A stretch of DNA of 64,000 nt from Allodiplogaster sudhausi (GCA_945643635.1 CALZFC010000021.1:2988501-3052500), one strand, 5' to 3'; shown: positions 23,608 through 36,594, counted from the first letter of the stretch. Translations and numbers: made by a program. Notes: generated by a model from the sequence alone, not told the origin.

Positions 23608-24467
23608 ATGTCCGGCAAGATATTCACAGTCGAGAAGATCATTAAACATCGACAGACAAAGGTATGCGCAGTCTCCTCTGCATGTCCGCTTCCTTCGATC
23701 GCTCGCTTTTGCACTCCATTGTTATCTTTCTCTCTTCCTCGATATCACAAGCAAGATCTGCTGATCGTTCTTCCTTTCATTCGTCTACTAATGGCCGTCT
23801 TATCTATTGACGCCTTTTATCATTGGACGTATCTCCATTTGCGAACAAAACTCCATCAATTCTTTTTTCTTGCACCACTGCCTATTCATAGTTTTCAAGC
23901 TTATTTCACACGAAGATGTTAAAAAGTTATTTTTCGGAATTTCATTAGTTAAGTTCATTTACCTCTTATAATATTACACACATTTAAGGGTGGCGCACTC
24001 GAATATCTCATCAAATGGGACGGATGGAGTGCAAAGTTAGTTCTTATGCGTTTTTCATCGGTAAACTTCAGTCACAATTGGCTGATTGTCCTAATCTCTT
24101 AATCGCCTGAATGCCTGGCGCGACTAAGCCAGATCAAGCAGGACTCATTCATTCAGATACAACTCATGGGAACCGGAAAAGAATGTGCTCGACGATCAGC
24201 TGACCGACTTCTACTGGAAGAAGGTCCACAAAGGTCAGGGGGATTCAAGGGGTACAATTCCCCGCATTGACTTGTCAAACTTTCTGATTATATTAATTAT
24301 ACCACCTTGTAATGTAGACCTATGTACGAGTGCTAGATACAATTTAGGAAAACTACCTGATCGCATTGCTGCAAAGCAGTCTTCGGCAGGCAAGCAGACA
24401 AGTGGAGGAGGCAAGAAGAAAAAGAAAAAGGTAAGTTATCGAGATGCTATTTAGATGCACATATGTA

Positions 24468-24533
<66 letters not shown>

Positions 24534-27500
24534 CCGTATATTACAAACCTTCACAAGTTCATGAGGAATAAAATATATGCATGTAGAAATCACCGTCCAG
24601 TACGGAAGATGATGAAGAAGAGGAAGAGGTCACCGCAGTAGACATCGAGGAAGCTGAGGATTCTGTCATTACCGAAGATGAGGAATCTAGCGAAGGTAGC
24701 AAAACATTACCTTATTATGCTAATATGGTGTTGATGCATAAATGGTTTTAAGTGAGTAGGCATGCAAATCCTAATTGAGTTTGACGGAATCTTAGAATTG
24801 CCTAATTCCTCTTGCCTCTTTGTTTGAAGAATACCACGGAGGCAGCAGCGCCAGTGTCATTCGCCGTAAAGTTCGGCGGCCACTTCGAGCCTCGACCACC
24901 ACGCCCAGGAAGTACATTGCAGACGATGACGAGGAAGACGAAGAAGAAGTGCAGGAGAAGGAGAAGCAGCAAACAACTAAGAAGACCGACATATCAAAGG
25001 TGAGCGAATGTGCGAAGAAATTGAAAGCAGGTATAATTGGTTTCAATTGTATAATATTTAATTGTGAGCGCAATTTGTAGAAAACGAATATATGTTTAGT
25101 TCTTTAATGACAATAAATCAAAATTAAGCTAGCCTCTCCAGCGCGTGGAGGCAAGCCGAAGAAGCAGGCGACAAGGGCATGCGCGCGCTCCACCACGTCA
25201 CCGTCTTCAGCCATTTCCACAACTACTTCGACATCTGCCAGGGCCCCGATTCCCGAATCCTCAACAAATAAAAAGGTTCCTCTTTTAAGACATCCTATCG
25301 TTGGGATTATTCTTCTCTTTCGGACACCAAAATCACTTCCTATATAACTCGCCGGGCTCTATGAATTATCCATATTTTAGAAAGAGAAAACCTTATATTT
25401 TCTCGAATTCGAAGAGAGAACGAGTATTTAAACCCTCTTTATTGTGTAAATGTCGAATTAAAAGTTCATATTAAGCTGAAATCAAATTTAATCAGAGTTT
25501 AGATTAAGTGAATTTTCAAGATTCTTTCATATTTCGAACGGATTATTTTATATTCTGAAATGAAGCAACATTTCGTTGATCTCTTCGCGTACAAAATGGA
25601 AAAAAACATAAGGATGGCTTTGTATTGAACCCTGCATGCTGATTTAAATGTCATAAAGGAATTTTTGTACACTATCCGCATAGCTATTAGTCATTAAAAA
25701 AGCAACAGTCAATGTGCATGCGTGGGCAATGTGTCTTGTTAGGAAATCTTTGCATGCAAATCAGGCTTAATCATTTTTGTAGTTGTTGACATAATTGTAT
25801 AAAGTAGACAGGTGGCATTTGTAGCCGAGCTCGTCGCCAAACAAGAAGTATTCGACGTCGCACGCAGATTCGTCCACAAAAAGGAATCCATCGCCGTCTA
25901 AGCCTGCGCCTAAAGAGGTTGTACAAATATGCTGTAATATGCTTTTGGTTATTAGGTATTCCGTTCAGAAAAAAATAGTACTTACAGTAATTCATTGGAT
26001 TTTACAGTTTTGAACATGCATTTATATATTTGCGTATATGGTGGACGTGCCGACCCACATATGACTTCTATTACTTGGAAAGCTTCAGGCTCCTGTGAAG
26101 GCTGATGGTGGAAGCAGCGCAGAGGAAGAAGAGCTGATTGAAGAGAGTCGCGGCTCTGACGGAGACGACGACACGGAACCGCTTTCCAAGCTGGCCGAGA
26201 AGGTCTCTGAAAACTTCATTAGCAAGACATCATTAACAAGTTGATTAGCTCTTTTGTACCGTAGTCAAAAAGGGTAATCAGCGTTTTAATTATGCCTTTT
26301 TGAAAAGCCTTCTTCTATACTGTTTGATCTTCAAACAATTTTTTAATAATGAAAAGAAAAGAAAACCATCTTCTGATTCTGTCCAGCTCGCGTCGTCATC
26401 TCCGCACGCTCGCAACGAAAGACAGCTAATGTCGGCCACTCTGTCTGAGCAGCCAATCATGCTGCAACCACTCGAAACTTCTGCCGAGGTACATACATAC
26501 ATATGTATATGTTATAAGGAACTATTTGCGCATCATGTATCGATTTTTTAAGGATTTATATTCCTTGGTATTGAGCTATCATTTTTAAAAGTTCATTTGA
26601 TTCAAGCAAGCAACGAAGTCGCCGCTTCGTGGGACGTCGCCACTGTCGGAGGAACAGCCTGAACAGGTGTCTGATGAAGCGATGGATTCCGACATGGAGA
26701 CCGAAGACATCGACGGAGGCAATAACGAACTGTGGCTGGGCCGAGTAGAGGAAAGCTTGGATAATAGAGAGGAAGACGAGGATGTGATGGAGGACGAAGG
26801 AGACGTGGACTTCCGCAATGAGACAGAGATGCTCATGGGATTGGCGGCACTCGAGAGTGGCGAGGATGAGGAGAGGATCGACGAGGAGGAGGCAGCGGCC
26901 ATCCAGGGACTCCATGAACTCGTCACGGACACAGCAGAGGAGTCGAGTGGCTCAGAAGGGGTGCGAGGGATACGTTATTTATTCTCTCACAATCAGCCAT
27001 TCATATAATTATTGTTTCTATGTATATAGAAATGGAATTATATATAATTTATTAGCACAATCACGAGTGTGCACAATCATCAAGAAGCAGAAGGGCAAGA
27101 CGAGATGTTCCGGATGATCATTATGGTAAATCTCTATCTTTACAGACTCTATTTGTTTACCGTAGAGCCTTGCTAAAACAAAGAGCAAAACATCTTTCAT
27201 AGCCGCTCTCGTGTCGAACTTCTGCCGCGAATACGACGATGCATGCAGCGAAGTTAACCGTGAATTTGACGAGGAATTGAATGAGGTTGACAGTATTCTC
27301 TTGATATTACTGTTATTAACATTTTACATTATTCTTGTCGTCTTCAGAAGTGCGAGAGCTGTCGTGCACACGATAACTCCGAGCTGGAGCGCGACCACGA
27401 CATCATGCCTGGGTGAGCATTCTTCATGGTATTATTCTATCTTTCTTTTGCTAAAATTTCTAGTGTTGTCAAAAGATTTCTTAAAAATGCTGTCTTAATA

Positions 27501-28209
27501 AATGTTAACTGCTTTTTATTTACAATTGTTTCTCATGGGAGAAAAAAAACAGTAGTTCCATTCAGTGCATGCGAAATGCGCTGCATGGCACTCAACGAGT
27601 ACGGTCTCGATGACGACTACGACCCGGAGACTTTGCGTGAAGGCGAATCTGTACAAGTTACATATACTATTCCACGCTTTGACTGATGCTCACTTTGCAT
27701 TCTTTTCCATAATCGTTGAAAAGTATTACTACAAGGTACATACATGCATACATACATACATATATTCTGGAGTCTCCCCATTTAGGCGTTCTCTCTAGCC
27801 TGGACAACCCACAGCTGTTAGTCGTCGGCCAGCTCTTTGGTGGACGCGCTTTTGCGACTAACGACGAGAAGACAACGCGTACGAATCTACAGGTTTTCTT
27901 TATTCTAAAAAAACGCATACACGGAGTAACATTGAGCGCGTTTCAGATTGTAGCAGGGACGGAAGCATCGAATGAAGTTAAAACCAGTTGGAATGCGCTT
28001 GCTGAACATGTAAGATTCTACAGACAAATGTTTTTTTCAGCGTAATGTATAAGAGGTATCTCCATTTTTTAGACTAGACTTATATTCCGAATCCATTTCA
28101 GGTCGAATTAAACGGCGGCATCGCCAACGATGAATTTCGTTATCTCGGAAGTGCAAAAGCAACCGATGTCACGTTTAACGGAGAGACAGTCACAATCTAT
28201 GAGCTATAG
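23608..28209 (+). CDS. Pc: Polycomb / CBX-type chromodomain protein with C-terminal Pc-box (18 exons)
   Basis: PRC1-type reader of H3K27me3. Exons: 23608-23661, 23989-24035, 24157-24233, 24348-24430, 24587-24695, 24830-24999, 25129-25275, 25825-25917, 26089-26202, 26387-26488, 26607-26960, 27056-27125, 27203-27285, 27348-27412, 27566-27656, 27773-27892, 27947-28009, 28102-28209. All phases match, giving 649 aa. Residues 2-60 are a chromodomain: FTVEKIIKHR, EYLIKWDGWS, YNSWEPEKNVLD, with the aromatic cage residues F, W and W present. A long middle follows: lysine run KKKKKK, Ser/Pro-rich stretches, acidic blocks, then a Cys-bearing segment (KCESCRAHD, CEMRCMALNE). The end, ATDVTFNGETVTIYEL, fits the CBX Pc-box consensus TDVTxNxxTVTxxE. 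It is much longer than fly or vertebrate Pc. Weakest joins are the exon starts at 27566 and 27773; two merged genes cannot be fully excluded. Confidence 0.85.
24473..24530. repeat. (AT)n microsatellite in a Polycomb gene intron
   Basis: Nearly perfect dinucleotide tract lying between the exons that end at 24430 and begin at 24587. Confidence 0.95.
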
Positions 28210-28516
28210 CTTAGCGTACATATTTCCCATTTGCGGACAAGACAGTTTTTTGTTTTATTGAAACTGATAGAGTAGATTGTCGCTAGCTTCATATATACAT
28301 AGATATTTGTACATAACAGTTAATATTACACTATTTTACTTAGGTCTCATGTACAGGAGGAAATATTAATATGAACCCACTATTTACTACGATGTTGCTT
28401 TGAGAAAGACACACGTATAATCTATTTTCAAGAATGCATCATGTTGTGGTCGCGTAGTCATGTAAGAAATAATTTATAGAGTACTGAATTCGTGTCGCCA
28501 AGAACAATGTGCACAT

Positions 28517-29587
28517 TTAGTGGCGATAAGGAGCGGGAGCAGGCGCAGCATTGTAGCCACGAGTCGGCGCGGGGCGGTGAGTGGACGAGGGGGCATCATA
28601 TCCCCCCTGACCAGCGTCGTGTCCAGAGATGTCAGCGGTGCGTGGCGGGCAGGGGCAGTAGGCAGCGTCCGAGCCAGGGGTGCCGTCTGAGCCAGACTCA
28701 CCAGGAACTCCATCGTCTCCGGGGTATCCGTCATTTCCAGGGGTGCCAGGCTCTCCCTGAGGACCAGGAGTGCCTGGATTTCCGTTCTGTCCACGCGAGC
28801 CAGGCTTGCCGGCACGGCCGGGAGTGCCATCACGTCCAGGCTCGCCAGGAGTTCCGTGACCCTTCTTGCCGCCTCGACCGGGGCGTCCATGGCTACCAGG
28901 TCTGCCGTCGCGTCCAGGATGGCCAGGCTCGCCTGGGGGACCTCGAGGTCCGCGGCCGCCGTTATTGCCTGGACCGCCACGCTGACCAGGGTAGCCCTCG
29001 GTGCCAGGCTCGCCAGCGTCTCCATCCGGACCCGGCTCTCCGGCAGGCCCTGCCGGGCACGGCAAGCAGCCTCCAGCGCTATCGGACATCATGCCAGCTC
29101 CATGAGTGCCGGGAACGCCGGCATCTCCAGGGCCGCCGTTATCGCCCCTGGCGCCTGGTGCTCCGGGCGGACCGGGCGGGCCAGAGGGGCAGTTGTTTGC
29201 GCCGATGGCGCAGCCACACGAGCCACCCGACCGCTTGGCACGAGCGATTCCAAAGATAGGAACAGCATCGGAGCGGCCCGAGGCCGATGCGCCGTTCGAA
29301 AGAATCAGCTCATGCCACGCGCTGTCAGCGATTAACTTAAACATGTATGTTTTAAAACAAAAAGACTTTCATCACCAATTAACATTTAAAATTACGCGCT
29401 TTCTATCGTGTATGTAGCCATCGCAAAGCAAACTAGGCACCTTGAACTCGCTCATGTCGCTGATGGCCTCGTCGTAGAAGGCGTTGATGTCGCTGAACAT
29501 GTTGCCGACGATGAGCAGCGTGGCCAGCATGATGATGCCCGTGGCAGCCGATGTCACTCCGACCAGGTAGCGAGTCATTTCGGTCAT
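28517..29587 (-). CDS. Nematode cuticle collagen
   Basis: Structural protein of the extracellular cuticle. Two exons: 29441-29587 (ATG, 49 codons) and 28517-29335 (TAA at 28517), giving 321 aa in phase 0. Exon 1 has the typical short N-terminus with one membrane span, TGIIMLATLLIVGNMFSDI, then the coiled DEAISDMSEFK. Exon 2 has a furin-like RAKR site, a Cys pair CGCAIGANNC, a short Gly-X-Y block, a second Cys pair GCLPCPAG, a long Gly-X-Y domain and a terminal CPCPPR knot followed by a Pro/Ala/Tyr tail. This is the family's domain order and length. The intron after the SEFK codon is at the usual position. A TATA box lies upstream at 29746-29754. It is oriented away from the Polycomb gene. Confidence 0.96.
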
Positions 29588-29745
29588 CCTTTAACATATT
29601 TTAAATTTTCTTTTCTTCTAAAGCTAATTTACGCATTAATTTTAATAGTAAGAAATATCTTCAAAAACAGAATGAGCGCTAACTTCTCAAGTGAAGTGGT
29701 AAAGCCGAGGCGTTTGCCGATGTCTTATCCGGCCAGCTCTTGCTC

Positions 29746-29754
29746 CTTTTATAC
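29746..29754 (-). promoter_or_regulatory. TATA box of the minus-strand collagen
   Basis: Reads GTATAAAAG on the minus strand, about 160 bp before the ATG at 29587. A strong TATA element is common at cuticle collagen genes. A (CT)n tract at about 29769-29839 lies just upstream of it. Confidence 0.55.
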
Positions 29755-30300
29755 GGATCTGGCCCGCGTGTTCTCTCTCTCACTCTCTTTCTTTCTCTCT
29801 CTCTCTCTCTCTGTCTCTCTCTCCTCTCTCTCTCTCTATGTCAATCATTAGCTGCCAAGATGTGCTGTTCCAAGTTGTTTGTCACCTTGAATTCGACGAG
29901 AGGAAGGACATTTAACGCCCAGAAGGGTCGTGAATTATAAGCGGGATGAGAGAAAGAGAAAAGGAGGTAGATGAAGAGATATGAGAATGAACGAGTGTGA
30001 AGACACAGTTCAAAATGGAGAGATAGCAAGAAGAATGCGCTGGCACGTGAACGGATTAGTGACGAAGTGTAACAGTTTTGCTCAACATCCTTGCTTCGAA
30101 CACCCGGAAAAAATAAAGGAAATCCAGCCCATCCGACCTGAATTAAATGTGACAACCATTCCATCCATTTTTCTTCTACACATGATCAACTTATCTTTGA
30201 TTTAAAAGAGAAAAAATCTGAAATATGTGACCGATTTAAGCTACTATTGCATTATATTAATTTACAGCAAAAAATCGCTCATCATTAGGCACAAAAGTCT

Positions 30301-30373
30301 CGACCATGGCAGGATTCGAACCTGCAATCTTCTGCTCCGTAGGCAGACGCGTTATCCATTGCGCCACACGGCC
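30301..30373 (-). tRNA. tRNA-Arg(ACG)
   Basis: 73 nt cloverleaf without intron. Acceptor stem GGCCGTG pairs with CATGGTC with G-U wobble; D-arm GCGCAATGGATAACGC; anticodon stem TCTGC/GCAGA with loop CTACGGA (anticodon ACG); T-arm GCAGGTTCGAATCCTGC; discriminator G. It lies between the collagen and the tetraspanin. Confidence 0.97.
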
Positions 30374-30614
30374 ATGTTGTGCTCGACTCAAGAACATATC
30401 TTTGGAAAGAACAGAACATTTAAATGGTGACTAAAGCAGTCCAGTTCAAACCCTTCTATTTTCCCTTCCTGACCATCAAACAATGTCTGTCCGTTATCTC
30501 AGTTTATTCATATCGGTAACAATGTACAATAACAATTCATCATGGTAGAAGCTCGCGACCAAGGCAGGATTCAAGGACAACACAAGTCAACATTTTATAC
30601 AAAATAATGTAGTG

Positions 30615-33436
30615 TTAAATCTGTTCTCCCTTTAGGTAATCACCATAGTGAATGCTGTTACAAAAAATGAGTGCGATTCCCATGCCGACAACCTATAAAT
30701 CAAAGTAGTTCATATTCGAAACTGAAATTTGAAATTTATTTACTTATCATGTGAAATGATAATGAAGAAGATATGAATGGATGTTTACTAATCTCGCCAA
30801 CCTGTAAAGCAGCAAAGCCAAAGCCGAATCCTGCGAAGATGGCTGTCTGCTCGTTGAACCATGCGTGCAGCTTCGATCCGCAGCCCTTAAAAAAATTCAC
30901 CTGCCTTCTTTTTTTCTAACGTGCTAAAGCTAAGTCGCAACTCGGGCTGGTTAAGTGAATAAGAAGCGGACGAAGTATGTATATGTAGAACAAGTCGATG
31001 TAAAAAAAATTTGGTCAATTTCAAGCTGTATTCTATTCGTCGCTACACTCTCACAATCAGTAACTCATGCTTTCCGAAGGTTACTTGCCAATTCTAATCA
31101 TCAAAAAACTAGGCGCTAGTAGACCTCCGAATGAACGGCGTCCTGAAACGCCGGCCGGTCATAGGCGAATGTAGTGCAGAGCGGATCGAGAGGGGCAATC
31201 GCCCACGCTCGCGCCTTCTGCTGCTGGCGACAGCAGGACGCGGGCACGAAGGAGCGCGTCCCGCGCTCCGTGTTCGTCACGTACCAGAAGGAGCCGTAGT
31301 AGTCGCGCGCGCCCTCGCCGCCACAGCACTGCTGCTGAAGAAAGACACGGGCACGGAGACGAGGTCAAGTTAGAGATTGGAGAAGAACAACAAACTTTTA
31401 TCACGTCACTTCACACCTTTCTTCTCGCACACTCACTGCTGATCCAGATGCCGTTGCAACCGTTACCAGACAAAGTTAAGTTATTATCTCATGAAACGCT
31501 CTAGATATTAGTTTAACGGAACATGCACAGAACTGGAACGGCGTTAGCTAACGGAACACTTAAACGGGAAACAGTTCGCCAATAATAAACAGCGAGAATT
31601 GATTGCGAAAAGCCAGAAAAGGCGGGAAGGGTGACCGATTGGTGTCGCCAGACGGAGCTGGCACTCTTGTGCTGGCAGCGAGCGAAGGAGCGCGCCGCCG
31701 TGTTGAGTGCGGACGAGCCGGGCAGCTGCGTGCAGCACGCCTGAGGCACCGGCACGAACTCGTGAGGCGACTCGCGCCATAGCGTTCTTTAAGTCACAAT
31801 TATTCTTGTATTTTGATTGCATTTTCTTGAGTAAATTTTTTTAGAAGACTAATTATATAACAATTTGTATGAGTAACAGAGGTTGAAAGAGTACCTTCCA
31901 TCGCCCTCGTCATCGCCGCCGCCTCCGCTGTCCCTCGCCCAATCCGAATGGCGCCAGTCACGCGCGCCACTCAGGCCGCAGCATTGCTCCTAAATGTTCT
32001 GTATTTTCCAGTTTTAAGTTTTAGAAAAAAAAAAAAAAGTAATAACATTAAAATAAATTACATTATATGAAGAAAGCAAGGAGAATGAAACAACGCGCAG
32101 GGACCGACATGAAATTGCAGTCGATCAATGAGATCGGTGACATGCTGATTCCATTGCAGATGCGGAAGGACGCCGTACTCGTGGCGTATCATGAATGCGA
32201 CGCTTTTCGTCACGGCTAACAGGTGCTCCTGGTTTTTTTTGCTGTTGAAGCAAAAATGCTTTTTTTTTTAGAAGAGTCGGATGTAAGAAATAGGAAGTAA
32301 TTATGAGGACAAAATCAAACATTGTGATAGTAGTATAAATCATCAAGGACACTTATTATCGAGACAACATAAAGATTACACAACATGCCAGGACGAAGTT
32401 TGAAAGTTCCGACATTCACTAGACAGGCAACCAATTTTTGTGGTTAGTAATTCAGCTACAACGGCATCCATTTTCTTCTTCCACTCCTTTCACATTCTCA
32501 CTGTTTCAATTGTATTGCATTGAGAGCTAACGTAAAACTGGATTGTGTCCATGAGCGGTGCCACCCATTTCTGGCGCGAATAGCGATCATATGTTAGATT
32601 TGTAAGATAGCGAGTGATCCGCTCATCTGTTGGGAACTGTAACCGAACTCTCTCCTCAGAGTTAACAAATAAAATAAAATTTGCAAATCACCTCAGGCTC
32701 ACACAGAAAGGATGATAGATCCACACTCGAAAGCAACACAAAAAAGAAAAGCCAACCTTGTCCCGATAGAACAGACCGAGTGTTCCGATGGCCACTCCGC
32801 ACAGTGATAGGAGGAACATGCATATCATCAGCTGGAAGTGGCAAATAATCGTTCTAGTTTTGCTGGTCAAATTGAACTAAAAACACAGAAAAAATAGAAC
32901 AATAAAATTACCGTCTCAGTAATCAACATGGTTTAAAAAATCAGCTTGGAATATTAATGAAAGACGTAAATATGTAAATGCGCGCACGTACGCAAGTGAT
33001 CATGCATCGAATGCGCTTGAGTGCGCCGCAGCAGGCGATAAAGCCGACTGCCAGCGCGGCGACACCCGCGCACACCGAAGTGTACGCAGCGAAAACGAGC
33101 AACGGGTCGTCCTCCGAGAAGTGCACCAACTCGAGCACGTAGCTCCGACGTGGATCCACCAGCATCCATACGCCCAGGAAGATCATGCCGAGACCGGCCG
33201 TCTGTGGACATTTAGGGGTATCTTTTTGTTTCAGGAACTAAAAAGGAGAAAGAAATTAAGCCAAACAATTAAAAGAGCAACAGTAAGTATGGTTTAAAGT
33301 AACAATGATCCTAAGGACGATATAACAATGAATATGGACAAATTTTGAACGTATGTAAGTGTTGTACCCATAGCACAAAGGTGAAGATGATGAGAAGCAC
33401 GCGAGAAGTGTCGCCTCCCACACGACGCACTGCCAT
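30615..33436 (-). CDS. Tetraspanin with duplicated large-extracellular-loop cassettes
   Basis: Four-pass membrane organiser. Exons in order: 33368-33436, 32992-33201, 32757-32831, 32532-32636, 31895-31989, 31636-31786, 31125-31334, 30802-30885, 30615-30692 (TAA at 30615). TM1 spans exons 1-2 (RVLLIIFTFVLW then GLGMIFLGVWML), TM2 is VCAGVAALAVGFIACCGALK, TM3 is MICMFLLSLCGVAIGTLGLF and TM4 is AGFGFGFAALQVVGMGIALI. The large loop begins in exon 4. The CCG motif then occurs twice: EQCCGLSGARDW in exon 5 (its CC partner QACCTQ is in exon 6) and QQCCGGEGARDY with ASCC in exon 7. Exons 5+6 (246 nt) and exon 7 (210 nt) are both frame-preserving phase 0-0 cassettes. Using one cassette gives 288 or 276 aa, normal for the family; using both gives 358. 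Mutually exclusive splicing is inferred. Confidence 0.93.
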
Positions 33437-36400
33437 TGCAGGCTTTCAAGGAATGCTCTAGCAGAATGCTCCCATTATTCTTAATCTTCCAATCAGCTCG
33501 GAAAGAAGAAAGAATGCGCTCCTGAAAGCTGGCAGTTAGAACGAAACTGGCTAGTGATCGCCCGTCAACCAAGCGGGCTCGTATTTCACGCGGGCAAAAG
33601 TGAGGAGGCGAAAAGGCGATTTGGCATGCGGATTCGCTTGTTTGTGACTGATTGGCAGGCCAGCCGTCATAGCGAGCGACAGGAGAAGAACGAGAGAAAG
33701 CACCGAGTGACACTCAGGAGGTGGTGGGAAGGGCAATAAGGAGGGCAGAACGTTAGCAGGGATCACACGCCACAAGTTGGGCATTATTGCAACCAACTTT
33801 TATGAATCTACATACCTACATATGAATCTGGGCGCAATGGATAATTTAAGTTCACGAATGCAAGCCACAAATGGGAGAGAGGAAGAATTTCTCGCAAGAC
33901 GCCCAGGAAGATCATGAAGTAATTACGAATGCACCGATTGTTCCTCCGCACGAGTCGACCTTCGTTCCTTCTTTCGTTCTCTTTCCTTCTCTCTCTTTCA
34001 CTTGTTCATATTCTTTCGCACAATCAGGAGAACGAGAGTCTAAGACGACAAGGATGGCAAATGAATGATTAATGCCGAGCAGGAAAGAAGAAGCCATCAG
34101 TGAGCGGGGGTCAGTTGGCGCATAATTAATCAAGATTCGTGAGGGCGCTCTTGTGAAGGCGACGGAATGAGCCTGCTCTCGGTCTTTCTACATCCTTTCC
34201 ACTTTATGTCTCTCTTTCTCTCGGTCTCGTTTTCTCTTTCTCTCACTCTTCCTCTCTTCCTTATGTCATCCCTTCCCTGTCTGCTACCCTCGTTCTGTCT
34301 GTCATGCCTCTTTCTCCCTCTTCTCCCTCTCTTATCTCTTCGGTTTCCTCGCCCCGCTCTCATTGCTTATTCCTCTCACCGGCTAGCCCAGGTCGAAGGA
34401 GTGCAAACAAAATGCGTGACCCGTGGGGAGAGTCCACCTGGACAGGCTTGTTGCCATGACTAACCCGAAGAGATGCTTGCGCGATTGCCTCTCTTGTTAT
34501 CTGATAGTCTACGGGGGGGGGGGGAGGCAAGAAATGCAAGTCGATTGAAAATATGAAGTTGTTCTCTTGGCCTTTCCAGCAGCTGAGTCAAAGTAGCGAG
34601 GGTGTTACTTCCCCTTGCTATCTCTCTATCTCCTCTCTTTCCTGCCTTTTGCCTCCTTCTGCTTCAAGCTGACGCATGGATGATAAGTCTACCGCCGGAC
34701 GAGGTGTCGTTTCAGATCAATCGATAAACGACGAACGAAGCAGAACACACGTTTGGTTTGTGCATAACAACATGAGCCAGCGTACATTGCATGCATGCAC
34801 ATATTGAAGTAATGGAAAAGCCAAACTAGCCACTAGATTGAGGCAATGACTTTGTTCGCATGTTCACTATCATGTTTTTTTTCTGTCATCATAATTGATC
34901 TCAATATGAAAATTTTATTTATTTTTTTAGAAATATTCATTTAAAAAAAATTTAATTTTGAGAGGAGACATGTGAGATTTTCACAAGCCATTTGTTCGAA
35001 AAGTACCCATGAACCCAACACGGCACATATCCTTTTACTCAGTCAGCACATGTTAATCTATGGAACAAATACTTTTTTATGGTTTTTTTTTGCAATTTCT
35101 TAGATTACATAATTTGCATTAGCCCGCTTCGATAAATAAAATTAATAACATATAAAAATAATATGTAACGTTTTGATAAGTAAAATTGATATCATGGGCT
35201 CGGACTTTTTTATTTTAAAATATCCAACACGTAGTGGGCGAGTTTATCGTGAAAAAAATGCAATCAATGATCAAAGAATCAGCAGAGTGGGCGAGTTTAT
35301 CGTGAAAAAAATGCAATCAATGATCAAAGAATCAGCAGCAGCTTTATTGTTCCTTGGTGAAACAATCAAAATGCTCTTGTTCTCATTAGCTTAAAGAAGC
35401 TTACTTTCTTCTCATTTCAAAATTTTTCCATCTCAGAAAGAGTGAGGTAAAATTTTGTAATGGAGAATTATTAATTTCGCTAGCATTTTGAAAGTTATTA
35501 AAGGAAGCGCAAAATTTATATACGAGTAGGATACAAATACGCACTCATCTAAATAAAGAACTTCTTAACAAGCCAGTCGCCACTAGTCAACCCTCAACAT
35601 CTCTCCACTTTGGAGTGCCCAGGGAGTAAGAGGAAAAAAAGGAAGCTTACAGCGGAAAGGCTGGCAGTTTTTAATGCATCGGCATGAGAGCTCATTTCTC
35701 TGCCTCTCTCCATTCTCCGAGTATTCCTCCAACTCTTCTGAGAATCTAATGAGTTCGCAACATGTTTTGAATACTGCACACTTTAGCCTTTTCCAGTTGC
35801 TGAATTTCTCTTACCTCCTCTCTCCTTCGTCTCCATTCCTCCGTCTCTCTGTTCACCTAACACTTTCCATCTAACACGCACTTTCCTTCCTCTGTCTTCT
35901 TGTCTCAACCTCACTCTCCCTCTCTTTAACACTGTCCACGTTCTCGCAAGAACCATTTCCAGCTCGAAACTCAATGCCCTCGGAAACTGCAGCTGAAGCG
36001 TCAGATTGTCAGTGTTTTTTTTTAGGTGAACTTTCTGTTTCCCTATCTCACGATCTCTTCTCACTGGTCTTTCTGAAACTATTTCTACCCTTTCCTCCAC
36101 TTTCAAGCCTCTCTTCTCCTTCTATACTTCCTGAACCTCTCTGCTCGCTGCCCACAACTTTCTCTCTCTCTCTCCGTCTCTCTCTCTCTCTTTTCTCTGT
36201 CCATTTTCTCTGCTTGATGATTCGCCAAATCACAAGGCACACTACCATTACTTGTTCACTCGATGCCAGCTGGAATTGTTCAAATATAAATGCCTGCCCC
36301 TGAGCTTGATGAGACACTGGCGAACGATTTGTAGAGGTTCTTTCTATAATAGAAAATGATGTATTTGTCAGCCAACAATATTTGCGTCTATTGAAAAGAT

Positions 36401-36594
36401 AGGACAGATACACATCTGCTTCACTGAAACCCCTTTACTATCACTGTGCGTACTTTACTGTATTACGCTCTTTTTTCGTTATTTTGACCACATTCAAAGG
36501 CAGTTTAAAATCTTTCATTTGTTAGTTTCAAATCTTTCATTTTCTGTACAATTTGCCATTAATATTTCGCTAATTTAAATCTCAACGTCGGCAC
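33437..36594. other. Intergenic region, pyrimidine-rich, no supportable gene
   Basis: Contains CT/TTC-rich stretches (about 34190-34370, 35700-35950, 36050-36210) that create long open frames of Ser/Leu/Phe on one strand and Arg/Glu on the other. It also has a G run at about 34512-34524 and a 53-bp tandem duplication. No domain is recognisable. Confidence 0.6.
35233..35338. repeat. 53-bp exact tandem duplication
   Basis: Two adjacent copies (35233-35285 and 35286-35338) of a unit starting AGTGGGCGAGTTTATCGTG and ending AAAGAATCAGCAG. The unit length is not divisible by three, so the short ORF across it changes frame between copies. Confidence 0.95.

Noticed and set aside
28492..29335. Long plus-strand ORFs opposite the collagen
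   Set aside because: They are antisense shadows of the GC-rich Gly-X-Y repeat; the minus frame has the full collagen domain order.
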